This document shows, in pieces, positions 17,744 to 26,475 of a DNA stretch of 64,000 bases. The notes below the pieces were generated by a model, which was given only the letters and a program-made list of their open reading frames with translations, ran no database searches and was not told the origin of the DNA. Numbering within the stretch: the first letter of the stretch is position 1; the number at the start of each line of letters is the position of its first letter. Location: positions 141,971-205,970 of the forward strand of contig NZ_WNXZ01000008.1 in assembly GCF_009733845.1 (NCBI RefSeq), read 5' to 3'. The DNA is from Pseudactinotalea terrae (GTDB lineage: Bacteria; Actinomycetota; Actinomycetes; Actinomycetales; Beutenbergiaceae). Made by a program: the position numbers and the translations under genes.

Positions 17744-18877
17744 ATGACGATGGTCTTGGAAGCGCCGGAAGAGCGCACGAGCGCGGCACCGGCGCCGGCA
17801 CCGGCGCCGCGCGTGCGCAAGGAGCGGAACACGCGGCACCTCAGCGACTTCACCGATCTGACGAAGCGGGTCAAGGCCGAGGGGCTGATGGCTCGCTCGC
17901 ACGCCTGGTACATCTCGCGGATGGTCGCCTACCCGCTCATGCTGGCCGGCCTGACAGTGGGCTCGATCCTGATCGGCGACAGCTGGTGGCAGCTGGGCAT
18001 GGCCTTCCTGCTCGCGGTGCTGATGACGCAGATCGCCTTCCTCGGCCACGACGCCGCGCACCGTCAGATCTTCGCCTCCGGAAAGCTGAACGAGTGGACC
18101 GCGCTCGTCGTGATCAACCTGTTCGTCGGCATGGGCCTCGGTTGGTGGCAGGTCAAGCACAGCAAGCACCACGCCACGCCGAACCAGGCCGGCCGCGACC
18201 CCGACGTGCGCCGTGGCACCGTCGCCTACACGCCGGAAGACGCCCGCGACCGCCCGACGGCGTTCCAGCGCTGGCTCTCCAGCTACCAGGGCGTGTGGTT
18301 CTTCCCGATCATGACCCTGGCCGGGCTGCAGCTGCACGTGGCCGGGTTCCAGCGGCTGCTGAGCCGCGAGCCCGTGGACCGCCGCTGGACCGAGATCGCG
18401 TTCATCGTCATCCGCCAGGCGACGCTGATCGGCTTCGCATTCCTCGTGATGTCCTGGCCGATCGCCCTCGCGTTCATCGCCGTCGAGGTGCTGGTGTTCG
18501 GGTTCTACCTGGGGATGTCCTTCGCCCCCAACCACATCGGGATGCCGATGGTGCCCAAGGAGGTCCGCATCGACTTCCTCCGCCGCCAGGTGCTCATGAG
18601 CCGAAACATCAGCGGTGGCCGGTTCGTCGACACCCTGCTGGGTGGCCTCAACTACCAGATCGAGCACCACCTGTTCCCCTCGATGTCGCGCCCCAACCTC
18701 CGCAAGGTCGCCCCCATGGTCCGGGAGCACTGCGAGAAGCTCGGGATCAACTATCACGAGACGTCGCTCGGCCGGTCGTACGTGGAGGTCGCGCGGTACA
18801 TCAACCGCGTGGGCCGCGGGAACATCGACGTGTGGGCGTGCCCGCTGGCCGGGTCGCTGCGCGCCGGCGGGATCTGA
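17744..18877 (+). CDS. Membrane fatty-acid desaturase
   Basis: A 377-residue di-iron desaturase with three histidine boxes: HDAAH at 102-106, HSKHH at 139-143 and QIEHH near 305. Two pairs of membrane helices flank the boxes. The first ~28 residues are Ala/Pro rich and probably disordered. Acyl-lipid desaturases of this family add double bonds to membrane lipid chains and maintain fluidity. The gene follows a DesK-like kinase and a NarL-type regulator by 83 bp. No clear Shine-Dalgarno sequence precedes the ATG; the next in-frame ATG is 6 bp further. Confidence 0.88.
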   Translation: MTMVLEAPEERTSAAPAPAPAPRVRKERNTRHLSDFTDLTKRVKAEGLMARSHAWYISRMVAYPLMLAGLTVGSILIGDSWWQLGMAFLLAVLMTQIAFLGHDAAHRQIFASGKLNEWTALVVINLFVGMGLGWWQVKHSKHHATPNQAGRDPDVRRGTVAYTPEDARDRPTAFQRWLSSYQGVWFFPIMTLAGLQLHVAGFQRLLSREPVDRRWTEIAFIVIRQATLIGFAFLVMSWPIALAFIAVEVLVFGFYLGMSFAPNHIGMPMVPKEVRIDFLRRQVLMSRNISGGRFVDTLLGGLNYQIEHHLFPSMSRPNLRKVAPMVREHCEKLGINYHETSLGRSYVEVARYINRVGRGNIDVWACPLAGSLRAGGI

Positions 18878-18895
18878 GCGCTTCCTGCTGCCGCG

Positions 18896-21760
18896 TCAGC
18901 GGAGCAGGCTCAGTACCTGGGACGACTCCAGGGTGTGCTCCGGCGCGAACGCGGCACTGCTCATGTAGCTGAGCAGGGACCGGCGGAACTGGCTCGCCGC
19001 GGGCCGCTCGGCCCCGGGCTCGAGGTTGAGCGAGGAGACCACGATCCGGCCGTTGCCGAGCCGGGCCTCGAGGAGAGCGCCCAACGGGCGCGCCTCGAAC
19101 CAGGTATCGATCGGCTGCACCAGCGGCCGCAGGCCCTCGGGCAGGCCGTCGGTCAGCATCGCCTTCGCCCCCTGCACGAGCTCCCACCACTGCCAGTTCG
19201 TGGTGCCGTCGGTCGGGAAGCCGGCGAAGACCGGGTGACCCGGGTCATGCAGCAGCCCGAGCGTGTGCGGCGCCTGCCCGTGCGTCCACGCCGTGTTCCA
19301 GAACACCGTGGTGAAGCCGAGGGCGACATCGTTGCCGATGTCCGCAGGCCGGACCTGGAGCAGCACGTCGGCACCGGCCTCGGCTCGCTCGATCGCCTCA
19401 CGTGGGTCGTCGGTGACGTGGATCGAGTGCTCGACGGCGGTGCTCGGGTCGGTCTCCTCGGGCATCACCCAGATGTCCCAGTCGTTCTCGAAGCGCTGCC
19501 CCTCGGGGGTCTGCACCGCGAGCGCGAGCGAGTACTGGGCGGGGGCGGTGTCTTCGCCTTCGCCTGCCGGCACCGGCAGCGTCGTGGTGCCCCAGCGGTT
19601 GTGGTTGCCGATCTCGATGGCGGCGTCGGTCACGAGGACACCGCTGCTGACCTCGGCACCCGAGGGGTCCCTGAGCGACCATGCGATGTCGGCGCGGATG
19701 GGCTCGGCGCCGAAGTGCGCGACCTGGGCCTCGAGCTCGATGCCGCCGGTCGCTGCCAGGACCCGGCGCGGCAGCCGCGCCAGCGGCACGGTCGGCCCGC
19801 AGAAGCGAGCGAACTCCGCGGGTGAGCAGTAGGCCTTCGACCGCCAGAACGGGTCGACCACCCCCACGAGCGCGGTCCCCTGGCCGGGGAAGTCGCTGAG
19901 CCCCAGCAGGTGGAACCCGCCGAAGCCCTCGGTCCGCAGCGCGGACTCGATCTCCTCCTTGTAGCAGAGCACCTGCAGCCGCCCGGAGGCGCGCAGAAAG
20001 TCCTCGGCCTGGTCCGCCATCCCGTTCTGCGCCAGGAAGTCCGCGAAGATGCCGAAGTTGCGGGGCTGCATCAGCCCCGTGTAGCTGTCGACCTCGCCGA
20101 AGTCGGGGTACACGCACCACTGGCCGATCTCGTGGCTGATCACGGGCCGGTCCGACCGGACCACCCGGTCTGCGTAGTCGGTGCAGGTCTCGGGGGCGGT
20201 GCCGTTGAGGCGCGAGGACAGGCCCTCGCCCCAGCGGTGCGCGCGCGGCTCGAAGTCGTTGTCGAAGTCGTTCACCTCGAGCACCGGCCAGCCGGCGCCC
20301 GAGGTGTAGAGCCGGCGCCCGTCGTACGCGCGCCAGCGCTGCAGCCACGCGGTGAGGAACTCGGCGTCACGCCCGCCCGGCTCGTTGCCGTGCGCCATCA
20401 TGATGAACGAGGGGTGGTTGCCGAAGGTGTCGAGGATCCTGCCGGTCTCGGTGTGCACGAAGTCGTCGACCGGCCGGGCCTCGCCCAGCCCGGCGCCCTG
20501 GTTGGCCCACACCGGCCCCTCGATCTGGAAGTAGAAGCCGGCCTCGTCCGCGGCGCGGAAGGCCGCCTCCGGCGGGCACCAGGAGTGGAAGCGCAGCAGG
20601 TTGAGCCCGTGCTCGCGGCAGACATCGATGATCCGGCGCCAGGAGGCGACGTCGGTGGGCGGGTATCCCGTGAGCGGGAAGACGCACGACTCCAGGGTGC
20701 CGCGGATGAAGCTCTTGCGGCCGTTGATCAGCAGGTGCCGGCCGTCGGTGCCGATGTCGCGCAGCCCGAAGACGGTGGTGGTGCGGTCGCGGTGCTCGCG
20801 ACCGTCCACGGTGGTGACGATCTCGACCTCGAGCTCGTACAGGTGGGGCGAGAACTCGTCCCAGGTGCGGGCGGCGGGTCCGAGGGGCACCTCGACGTCG
20901 ACGTGCCCGCCGGCCGCCGTCAGCCCGCGGGCGTCGAGGTGCTCGCCGTAGTCCTCGTCGAAGGCGACGACGACCGGGTCGGTGCCCGCGCCGTCGTCGC
21001 CGAGGCCGCGGGCGTGCACCCGCACGCTGCCGACGCCCGCCCCGGCGGGCCCCGCCGCCAGGTCGATCTTCGCCGTGACGAGGCGCCGCGCGTGGTCCGG
21101 GAAGACCCGGACCCGGCTGATCCGGACCGCCGGCACCGCTGCCAGCGTGAGGCTCCCGACGACGCCGTTCCAGTTCCCCTGCGTGTGGTCGGTGACGCTG
21201 TGGGCGTTGGGGCCGACGTCGACGACCATCCGGTTGTCCACCCGGAGCGTGATCAGGTGGCGGCCCGGGGTGAGACGACCGAGGTCGTGGGTGTGCGGTG
21301 TCGTGAGGCTTTGCCCCTGGCCCACCCGCCGCTCGTCCACCCAGACGGTCGACTCCCAGTGGACGCGCTCGAGGTGGAGCACCACCGAACGGTCCGACCA
21401 GTCCGCCGGGACGTCGATCTCCCGTTGGTACCACGCCGCACCCCGGTAGTAGACCCGGGGCTGCAGCCAGAACGGGATCGAGATGTTGCCCGGCTCCCGG
21501 TACGGGGCGTAGCGGTCGTCCTCGACCAGCGAGCGGTCGGCGACGCTGCCCGTCCACGGGGTGTCGAGCGTGATCTCGTCGCCGATGCCCTGCTCCTGGA
21601 TCGAGCCGGGAAGGCTGACGGCGTGCTCGGCGGCGAGCGGGCTGCGGAACCACTGCTCGAGCTCGCCCACGCCCTGCGGGTCCAGGCGGCACGCCCAGGT
21701 GCCCGCGAGGTCGAGCTCCCAGTGGTCGGTGACGGCGTCGGTGCGGTCGGTGACAGTCAT
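18896..21760 (-). CDS. GH2 family glycoside hydrolase, cytoplasmic
   Basis: A 954-residue protein without signal peptide. The N-terminal jelly roll (WELDLAGTWACRLDPQGVGE, GAAWYQREIDVP, LHLERVHWESTVWVDERRVG) and Ig-like domain are followed by the TIM barrel (INGRKSFIRGTLESCVFP). The catalytic acid is E460 in AHGNEPGG and the probable nucleophile is E544 in ISHEIGQW. Two further beta domains fill the last ~300 residues. GH2 enzymes include beta-galactosidases, beta-glucuronidases and others, and the substrate cannot be set here. An AraC gene and a carbohydrate importer lie upstream, so it probably cleaves imported oligosaccharides. Confidence 0.85.
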   Translation of the reverse strand: MTVTDRTDAVTDHWELDLAGTWACRLDPQGVGELEQWFRSPLAAEHAVSLPGSIQEQGIGDEITLDTPWTGSVADRSLVEDDRYAPYREPGNISIPFWLQPRVYYRGAAWYQREIDVPADWSDRSVVLHLERVHWESTVWVDERRVGQGQSLTTPHTHDLGRLTPGRHLITLRVDNRMVVDVGPNAHSVTDHTQGNWNGVVGSLTLAAVPAVRISRVRVFPDHARRLVTAKIDLAAGPAGAGVGSVRVHARGLGDDGAGTDPVVVAFDEDYGEHLDARGLTAAGGHVDVEVPLGPAARTWDEFSPHLYELEVEIVTTVDGREHRDRTTTVFGLRDIGTDGRHLLINGRKSFIRGTLESCVFPLTGYPPTDVASWRRIIDVCREHGLNLLRFHSWCPPEAAFRAADEAGFYFQIEGPVWANQGAGLGEARPVDDFVHTETGRILDTFGNHPSFIMMAHGNEPGGRDAEFLTAWLQRWRAYDGRRLYTSGAGWPVLEVNDFDNDFEPRAHRWGEGLSSRLNGTAPETCTDYADRVVRSDRPVISHEIGQWCVYPDFGEVDSYTGLMQPRNFGIFADFLAQNGMADQAEDFLRASGRLQVLCYKEEIESALRTEGFGGFHLLGLSDFPGQGTALVGVVDPFWRSKAYCSPAEFARFCGPTVPLARLPRRVLAATGGIELEAQVAHFGAEPIRADIAWSLRDPSGAEVSSGVLVTDAAIEIGNHNRWGTTTLPVPAGEGEDTAPAQYSLALAVQTPEGQRFENDWDIWVMPEETDPSTAVEHSIHVTDDPREAIERAEAGADVLLQVRPADIGNDVALGFTTVFWNTAWTHGQAPHTLGLLHDPGHPVFAGFPTDGTTNWQWWELVQGAKAMLTDGLPEGLRPLVQPIDTWFEARPLGALLEARLGNGRIVVSSLNLEPGAERPAASQFRRSLLSYMSSAAFAPEHTLESSQVLSLLR

Positions 21761-21775
21761 GGGGACACTTCCTCA

Positions 21776-21818
21776 GATCGACATGCTGGTCGATCCGACG
21801 TTATGGCCCGATCGGCCA
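21776..21818 (-). promoter_or_regulatory. Promoter/operator region of the GH2 gene
   Basis: On the minus strand TAACGT (21803-21798) can serve as -10. Just upstream is an inverted repeat with arms TGGCC/GGCCA (21804-21818). Downstream, in the presumed leader, GATCGAC (21776-21782) and GTCGATC (21789-21795) form a perfect 7-bp inverted repeat with a 6-nt gap, 16 bp before the ATG. These are candidate regulator sites; the binding protein is not known. Confidence 0.4.
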
Positions 21819-21881
21819 GCAAGGGGATAGGTGATTCCGCCGCAACACATGGACGAAACCGTGGTTGGCTGCCACTCCCCG

Positions 21882-22018
21882 GCCGAACAGGTCCTTCTGC
21901 CCGCTCCACCTTGCCGAACAGGACCTTCTGCCCGGAAAGACCGCCCATACCGCGCAGAACCGCCTGTTCGGCGGGGGCGGGCGGGGAGAACCCCCTGTTC
22001 GGCGGGGGCGGGCGGGGA
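21882..22018. repeat. Short direct repeats and G-rich 31-bp tandem repeat
   Basis: Two copies of a 22-bp motif (21882-21903 and 21913-21934, one mismatch) begin 31 bp apart. They are followed by a 31-bp unit repeated in tandem (21956-21986 and 21987-22017, one mismatch). The first motif starts GCCGAACAGG and the second contains its inverse, CCTGTTCGGC, so hairpins between them are possible. The tandem unit carries GGCGGGGGCGGGCGGGG, a run pattern able to form a G-quadruplex on the plus strand. It lies between the AraC stop and the GH2 promoter. Confidence 0.75.
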
Positions 22019-22033
22019 TACGCGGGGTGTGGG

Positions 22034-22903
22034 TCAGGTGTTGGCGCGCTCGCGAAACTCGCTCGGGCTGCAGTCGTGGACGCCGCGGAACTGGCGCGAG
22101 AAGTAGAACGGGTCGTCGTAGCCGACCGTGCGGGCGACCTCGGCGACCGGCATCGCGGTCGTCACCAGCAGCTCGCTGGCCCGTGCGATCCGCAGGCGCT
22201 TGACGTACTCGATCACCCCGCCACCGGTGGCCTTGCGGAACAGCGCGGCGAAGTGGGAGGTGCTCAGCCCGACCTGGGCTGCCAGCTCGCCCACCCGTAC
22301 CGGTGCATCGAGGTGCTCGCGCAGGTAGTTCTGGGCGGCGCGCACCGGTTCCGTCCGGTTCTGGCTCCCGGCCGCCTGGTCCGCCACGAGCTGAGCCAGC
22401 ACCGACCATGCGGCGCCGGCGGCGCGCAGCAGCTGCGGCGTCGTCTCGTCCACCTCCATCGCCGTCAGGGCCCGCTCCAGCTCGCCCACCACGTGCAACG
22501 GCTCGTGCATGTCCACCACCGCGGCGTGACCCTCCGGCGTCACGACCCGCTCGAGCTCCACGACGTCCGCCCCTTGGATGTGCATCCACGAGATCGTCCA
22601 TGGGTCGTTGTCGTCGCTCCAGTAGCGGTGCGGTGTGCGGGCCGGGACCACCAGCGCCTGTCCCGGCCCCACCTCGACCACACGCTCACCCGTGCGGCAG
22701 GCGCCGCGGCCGGAGGAGACCACGATGATGATGGTGCCGTGGGCCCCGTGCGGCCTCGTGGCTCCGTGATGCAGGGCATGCGGATAGTGGCCGGCGTCGG
22801 TCACGAGCAGCCGACGGGTCATCCCGGCGGCCAGCGCGGCGCGGACCACATCGGGCGGCAGCACCCGCAACCGCTGCCCGGGGAAGCCCTCACGAATCCG
22901 CAT
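22034..22903 (-). CDS. AraC family regulator of carbohydrate genes
   Basis: A 289-residue regulator. An N-terminal AraC-type cupin (GERVVEVGPGQALVVPARTPHRYWSD, then SWMHIQG) probably binds a sugar. Two helix-turn-helix motifs follow: VRVGELAAQVGLSTSHFAALFRKATG and MPVAEVARTVGYDDPFYFSRQFRGVHDCSPSEFR. It is flanked by the GH2 gene (same strand) and the divergent DUF5107 gene heading an importer operon, so both are likely targets. It starts at ATG 22903 with TACTGT 7 nt upstream. The open frame extends to 23128, but that extension overlaps the divergent gene. Confidence 0.87.
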   Translation of the reverse strand: MRIREGFPGQRLRVLPPDVVRAALAAGMTRRLLVTDAGHYPHALHHGATRPHGAHGTIIIVVSSGRGACRTGERVVEVGPGQALVVPARTPHRYWSDDNDPWTISWMHIQGADVVELERVVTPEGHAAVVDMHEPLHVVGELERALTAMEVDETTPQLLRAAGAAWSVLAQLVADQAAGSQNRTEPVRAAQNYLREHLDAPVRVGELAAQVGLSTSHFAALFRKATGGGVIEYVKRLRIARASELLVTTAMPVAEVARTVGYDDPFYFSRQFRGVHDCSPSEFRERANT

Positions 22904-22910
22904 GGGCGCG

Positions 22911-22916
22911 ACAGTA
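22911..22916 (-). promoter_or_regulatory. Candidate -10 element for leaderless AraC gene
   Basis: TACTGT on the minus strand ends 7 nt before the ATG at 22903. No ribosome-binding site is seen. Confidence 0.4.
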
Positions 22917-22999
22917 GCGGTTTCCAGCCGGAGTCGGATCATCGAATCGTCTAGGCAGGACCGTTGTTCTCTGCATTCTCGACCCGCGTCCGCGCTCCG

Positions 23000-23005
23000 T
23001 ACGGT
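23000..23005 (+). promoter_or_regulatory. Candidate -10 element for leaderless DUF5107 gene
   Basis: TACGGT ends 7 nt before the ATG at 23013. The hexamers facing each other across the 109-bp divergent region support both start choices. A weak TTCTCG occurs 18 bp upstream as a possible -35. Confidence 0.4.
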
Positions 23006-23012
23006 GGGGCGC

Positions 23013-26000
23013 ATGCTCGATGTGGAGGCCATGGAAACGCCAGCGGCGGAGCTCTCGCTCCCACCCCGGCCCGCCCACCTCGCCGACCTGCCGGTCGCGA
23101 TCTGGGAGGAGCCGATGACGCTGCCCACCTACGAGCCGCTCGCTCCCGAGCACTACCCCTCCTACCTCGACCGCCGCGTCTACCAGGGCTCCTCAGGACG
23201 CATCTACCCGCTGCCGTTCCATCACCGGATCGCCACCGAGCCGACGCCGCGCACCTGGCGCGCGGTCCACCTCGAGAACGCCTGGCTCCGCCTCGTCGTG
23301 CTGCCCGAGCTCGGCGGGCGGCTGCACGCCGCGCGCGACCTGACCTCCGGCGTCGACCTCGTCTACTGCAATCCGGTGATCAAGCCCGCCCTCGTGGGCC
23401 TCGCGGGCCCGTGGGTCGCAGGCGGCATCGAGCTCAACTGGCCGCAGCACCACCGGCCCGCCACCTATCTGCCCTCCGACCACCACCTCGAGACCGAGCC
23501 CGACGGCTCAGCGGTCGTCTGGTGCTCCGACCACGACCCGTTCGCTCGCATGAAGGGCATGCACGGCTTCCGGCTGCGCCCGGACTCCAGCGCGATCGAG
23601 CTGTCCGTGCGGCTGTACAACCGCACCGAGCTCACCCAGTCGTTCCTGTGGTGGGCGAACGTGGCCGCGCGGGTGGACGAGGACTACCAGTCCTTCTTCC
23701 CGCACGACGTCACCCACGTCGCCGACCACGCCCGCCGCGCGGTCACCGCGTTCCCCGCAGCCGACCGCCCCTACTACGGCATCGACTACCCCGCCCGCGC
23801 GGGCGACATCCGGCACGCCTCCGACGGCACCGAGGTCGCCGGCGACCGCCTCGACTGGTACCGCAACATCCCCGTGCCCACCTCCTACATGGCGCTCGGC
23901 TCCGGCGAGGACTTCTTCGGCGGCTACGACCACGCCACCGGCGTCGGCTTCGTGCACGTGGCCGATCACCAGATCGCCGTCGGCAAGAAGCAGTGGACCT
24001 GGGGCAACGCGCCCTTCGGGCACGCCTGGGATGCCAACCTCTCCGACGACGGTGCCCACTACATCGAGCTCATGGCCGGTGTCTTCACCGACAACCAGCC
24101 CGACTTCGCCTACCTCGCCCCCGGCGAGACGAAGGTCTTCACGCAGCGCTGGTACCCGATCCGGGCGCTCGGCCCCGTCGACCGCGCCACCCCCGACGCC
24201 GCGGTCTCGTTGCGCCGGCTCGACGGCGTCGCCCACGTGGGCGTGATCGTCACCCGACCGCTCGCGGACGTGCGCATCGAGGTGAGCGCCGACGGCGAGA
24301 TCCTCGTCGCGGAGTCCGCTCGCCTCGATCCCGCCCAGCCCTATCAGGCCGACCACGCCGTGCCCGCGGTGGCCGGGCCGCTCACGGTGCGCGTGGCGCA
24401 CGAGGGCCGCACGCTGGTCAGCTGGACCGAGCCCGCACCCCGCGGGCCGGTACCCGACCCGGCACCCGCCGAGGAGCCCCCGCTGCCGCACGAGGTCGAG
24501 GCGGTCGAGGAGCTCGCGATGATCGCCACGCACCTCGAGCTGTACCGGCACGCCACCCGCTCACCCGAGCCGTACTGGCACGAGGCGCTGGCGCGCGACC
24601 CCGAGCACGTCGACAGCCTGCTCGGCCTCGCTCGCCGCGCGTTCGTCGCAGGTGACGCCGCGTCCGCCGACCAGCTGCTGGTGCGCGCGACCGCCCGGCT
24701 GACCCGGCGGCACGCCAACCCGCGCGACACCCGCGGGCTGTACCTGCACGGCCTGGTCCGAGAGGCGCTCGGCGACGATGCCGGCGCCTACGACTTGTTC
24801 GGGCGGGCCTCGTGGATGCGCCTGTGGCGGGCGCCCGCCGGCTACCGGATGGCCCGCATCGACGCCCGCCACGGCCGTCACGCCGATGCGCTGCACCGGC
24901 TCGAGGACGTGCTCCGCGTCGAGCCTGAGCACCTGCAGGCGCGCGCGCTCGCGGTGATCGCACATCGCCGGCTCGGGCACCCCGCGCAAGCCGCCGCCGG
25001 GCTGGCCGCAGCCCGCGCGCTCGACCCGCTCGACGCCACGCTGGCCGTGCTGGCGGGCGAGCCGCCGAGCGACGACGCGCAGACCTGCCTCGACGCCGCG
25101 ATCGAGCTCGCGGAGCTGGGCGAGCCCGACCTCGCGCTGAGCTCCCTCGACCACGCCGAGGCCCGGGACCGCGAGCGCCCGCTCGGGCAGACCGCTGCGG
25201 CACCCCTGATCGCCTACCACCGCGCCCGCACGCTCGAGCGAGCCGGGCTGGCGGTCGAGGCCCGGGCCGAGCGCACGCGCGCCGCCACCCTCGACCCGAC
25301 CGACTGCTACCCGGCGCGCCTCGCCGACGCCACGGCGCTCCGCGAGGCGATCGACGCCGAACCGGCCGACCACCGGGCCCGGGCGCTGCTGGGCCACTGG
25401 CACTACGCCGTCGGGCGGCATGCGGATGCCGCCCGGCTGTGGGAGGCGAGCGCGAAGATCGACGCGAGCGACGCCGTCGTGCAGCGCAACCTGGGACTGT
25501 TCACCGCGAACGACGCCGGTGACCCGGCGGCCGCCGTCGCGCACTACGAGGCTGCGATCGCGAACCGACCCGACGACGCCCGGCTCCTGTACGAGCGCGA
25601 CCAGCTCGCGGCTCTGCTCGGGGAGTCGCCCGCGCAGCGGCTGGCCCGGCTCGAGGCACGGCCGCACCTGGTCGCCGATCGGGTCGACCTCACGGTCGAG
25701 TACCTGCACCTGCTCGTCAGCGAGGGCCGCGCGGCCGATGCGCTGCCGATCCTCCAGGGCCGCTGGTTCCAGGCCTGGGAGGGCGGCGAGGGGCAGGTCC
25801 TGTCAGCCTGGGAACGCACGCACACCCAGCTCGGCGCGGACGCGCTGGCGGCCGGTGACGCCGGGGCCGGCGTGGCGCACGTGCAGGCGGCGCTCGCTCC
25901 GCCGGCGAACCTCGGCGAGGCGCGACACCCGCTCGCGAGCACCGCGGCGCTGCAGCTGCAGCTCGGTGACGCGCTCGCGGCAGCCGGCCGACCCGAGGAC

Positions 26001-26405
26001 GCCCACGGGGCCTGGGCTGACGCCGCCGGCCAGCGCGGCGACTTCCTCGGCATGAGCACGGCTGAGCACAGCGAGACGACGTTCTGGTCGGTGCTGGCGC
26101 TGCGCCGGCTGGGCTCCGACGCCGCGGCCGACGCCCTCGCCGCCGAGCTGCGGTCCTTCCGGGACCGGTACGCCGCGACGGCGCCGAGCGTCGACTACTT
26201 CGCCACCTCGTTGCCGGACCTGCTGCTGTTCAGCGGTGATCCGGTGGCGGCGCGGGACCGACGGGTCGCGGTCTTCGACGCCCAGCTCGCGCTGCTGGCC
26301 GGCGCGAAGGACACCGCCCAGCAGCTGCTCGAACGACCCGAGCTGCTGGCTGAGCGGCATGCCGCCGACCTGCGGCATGCCCTGCGTACCCGTACGAAGG
26401 ACTGA
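23013..26405 (+). CDS. DUF5107 domain protein with C-terminal tetratricopeptide-like repeats
   Basis: A 1130-residue cytoplasmic protein. Residues ~20-400 match DUF5107, a galactose-mutarotase-like beta sandwich: PLPFHHRI, WRAVHLENAWLRLVVLPELGGRLHAARD, GGIELNWPQHHRP, LWWANVAARVDEDYQSFFPHDV and KKQWTWGNAPFGHAWD. The rest is alpha-helical and Ala-rich with repeated pairs such as ALLGHWHYAVGRHADAARLWEASAKID, which look like TPR units. Members are found beside sugar ABC importers, as here, where it precedes a binding protein by 70 bp. A role in handling imported glycans is inferred; no activity is assigned. ATG 23013 is chosen because of the leaderless -10. Confidence 0.8.
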   Translation: MLDVEAMETPAAELSLPPRPAHLADLPVAIWEEPMTLPTYEPLAPEHYPSYLDRRVYQGSSGRIYPLPFHHRIATEPTPRTWRAVHLENAWLRLVVLPELGGRLHAARDLTSGVDLVYCNPVIKPALVGLAGPWVAGGIELNWPQHHRPATYLPSDHHLETEPDGSAVVWCSDHDPFARMKGMHGFRLRPDSSAIELSVRLYNRTELTQSFLWWANVAARVDEDYQSFFPHDVTHVADHARRAVTAFPAADRPYYGIDYPARAGDIRHASDGTEVAGDRLDWYRNIPVPTSYMALGSGEDFFGGYDHATGVGFVHVADHQIAVGKKQWTWGNAPFGHAWDANLSDDGAHYIELMAGVFTDNQPDFAYLAPGETKVFTQRWYPIRALGPVDRATPDAAVSLRRLDGVAHVGVIVTRPLADVRIEVSADGEILVAESARLDPAQPYQADHAVPAVAGPLTVRVAHEGRTLVSWTEPAPRGPVPDPAPAEEPPLPHEVEAVEELAMIATHLELYRHATRSPEPYWHEALARDPEHVDSLLGLARRAFVAGDAASADQLLVRATARLTRRHANPRDTRGLYLHGLVREALGDDAGAYDLFGRASWMRLWRAPAGYRMARIDARHGRHADALHRLEDVLRVEPEHLQARALAVIAHRRLGHPAQAAAGLAAARALDPLDATLAVLAGEPPSDDAQTCLDAAIELAELGEPDLALSSLDHAEARDRERPLGQTAAAPLIAYHRARTLERAGLAVEARAERTRAATLDPTDCYPARLADATALREAIDAEPADHRARALLGHWHYAVGRHADAARLWEASAKIDASDAVVQRNLGLFTANDAGDPAAAVAHYEAAIANRPDDARLLYERDQLAALLGESPAQRLARLEARPHLVADRVDLTVEYLHLLVSEGRAADALPILQGRWFQAWEGGEGQVLSAWERTHTQLGADALAAGDAGAGVAHVQAALAPPANLGEARHPLASTAALQLQLGDALAAAGRPEDAHGAWADAAGQRGDFLGMSTAEHSETTFWSVLALRRLGSDAAADALAAELRSFRDRYAATAPSVDYFATSLPDLLLFSGDPVAARDRRVAVFDAQLALLAGAKDTAQQLLERPELLAERHAADLRHALRTRTKD

Positions 26406-26475
26406 ACCGCCGACGGCTCACCGGGCTGCCGGCACCCACCGACCGCGCCAACGACGGCGCAAAGGAAGGACGATC

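Noticed and set aside
21882..22018. Possible CRISPR array
   Set aside because: Only two units of each repeat, the 31-bp units are contiguous with no spacers, and no cas genes are nearby.
19910..22954. Plus-strand open frame of about 1000 codons
   Set aside because: It runs antisense to the GH2 and AraC genes, whose conserved motifs and catalytic residues show those strands are the coding ones.
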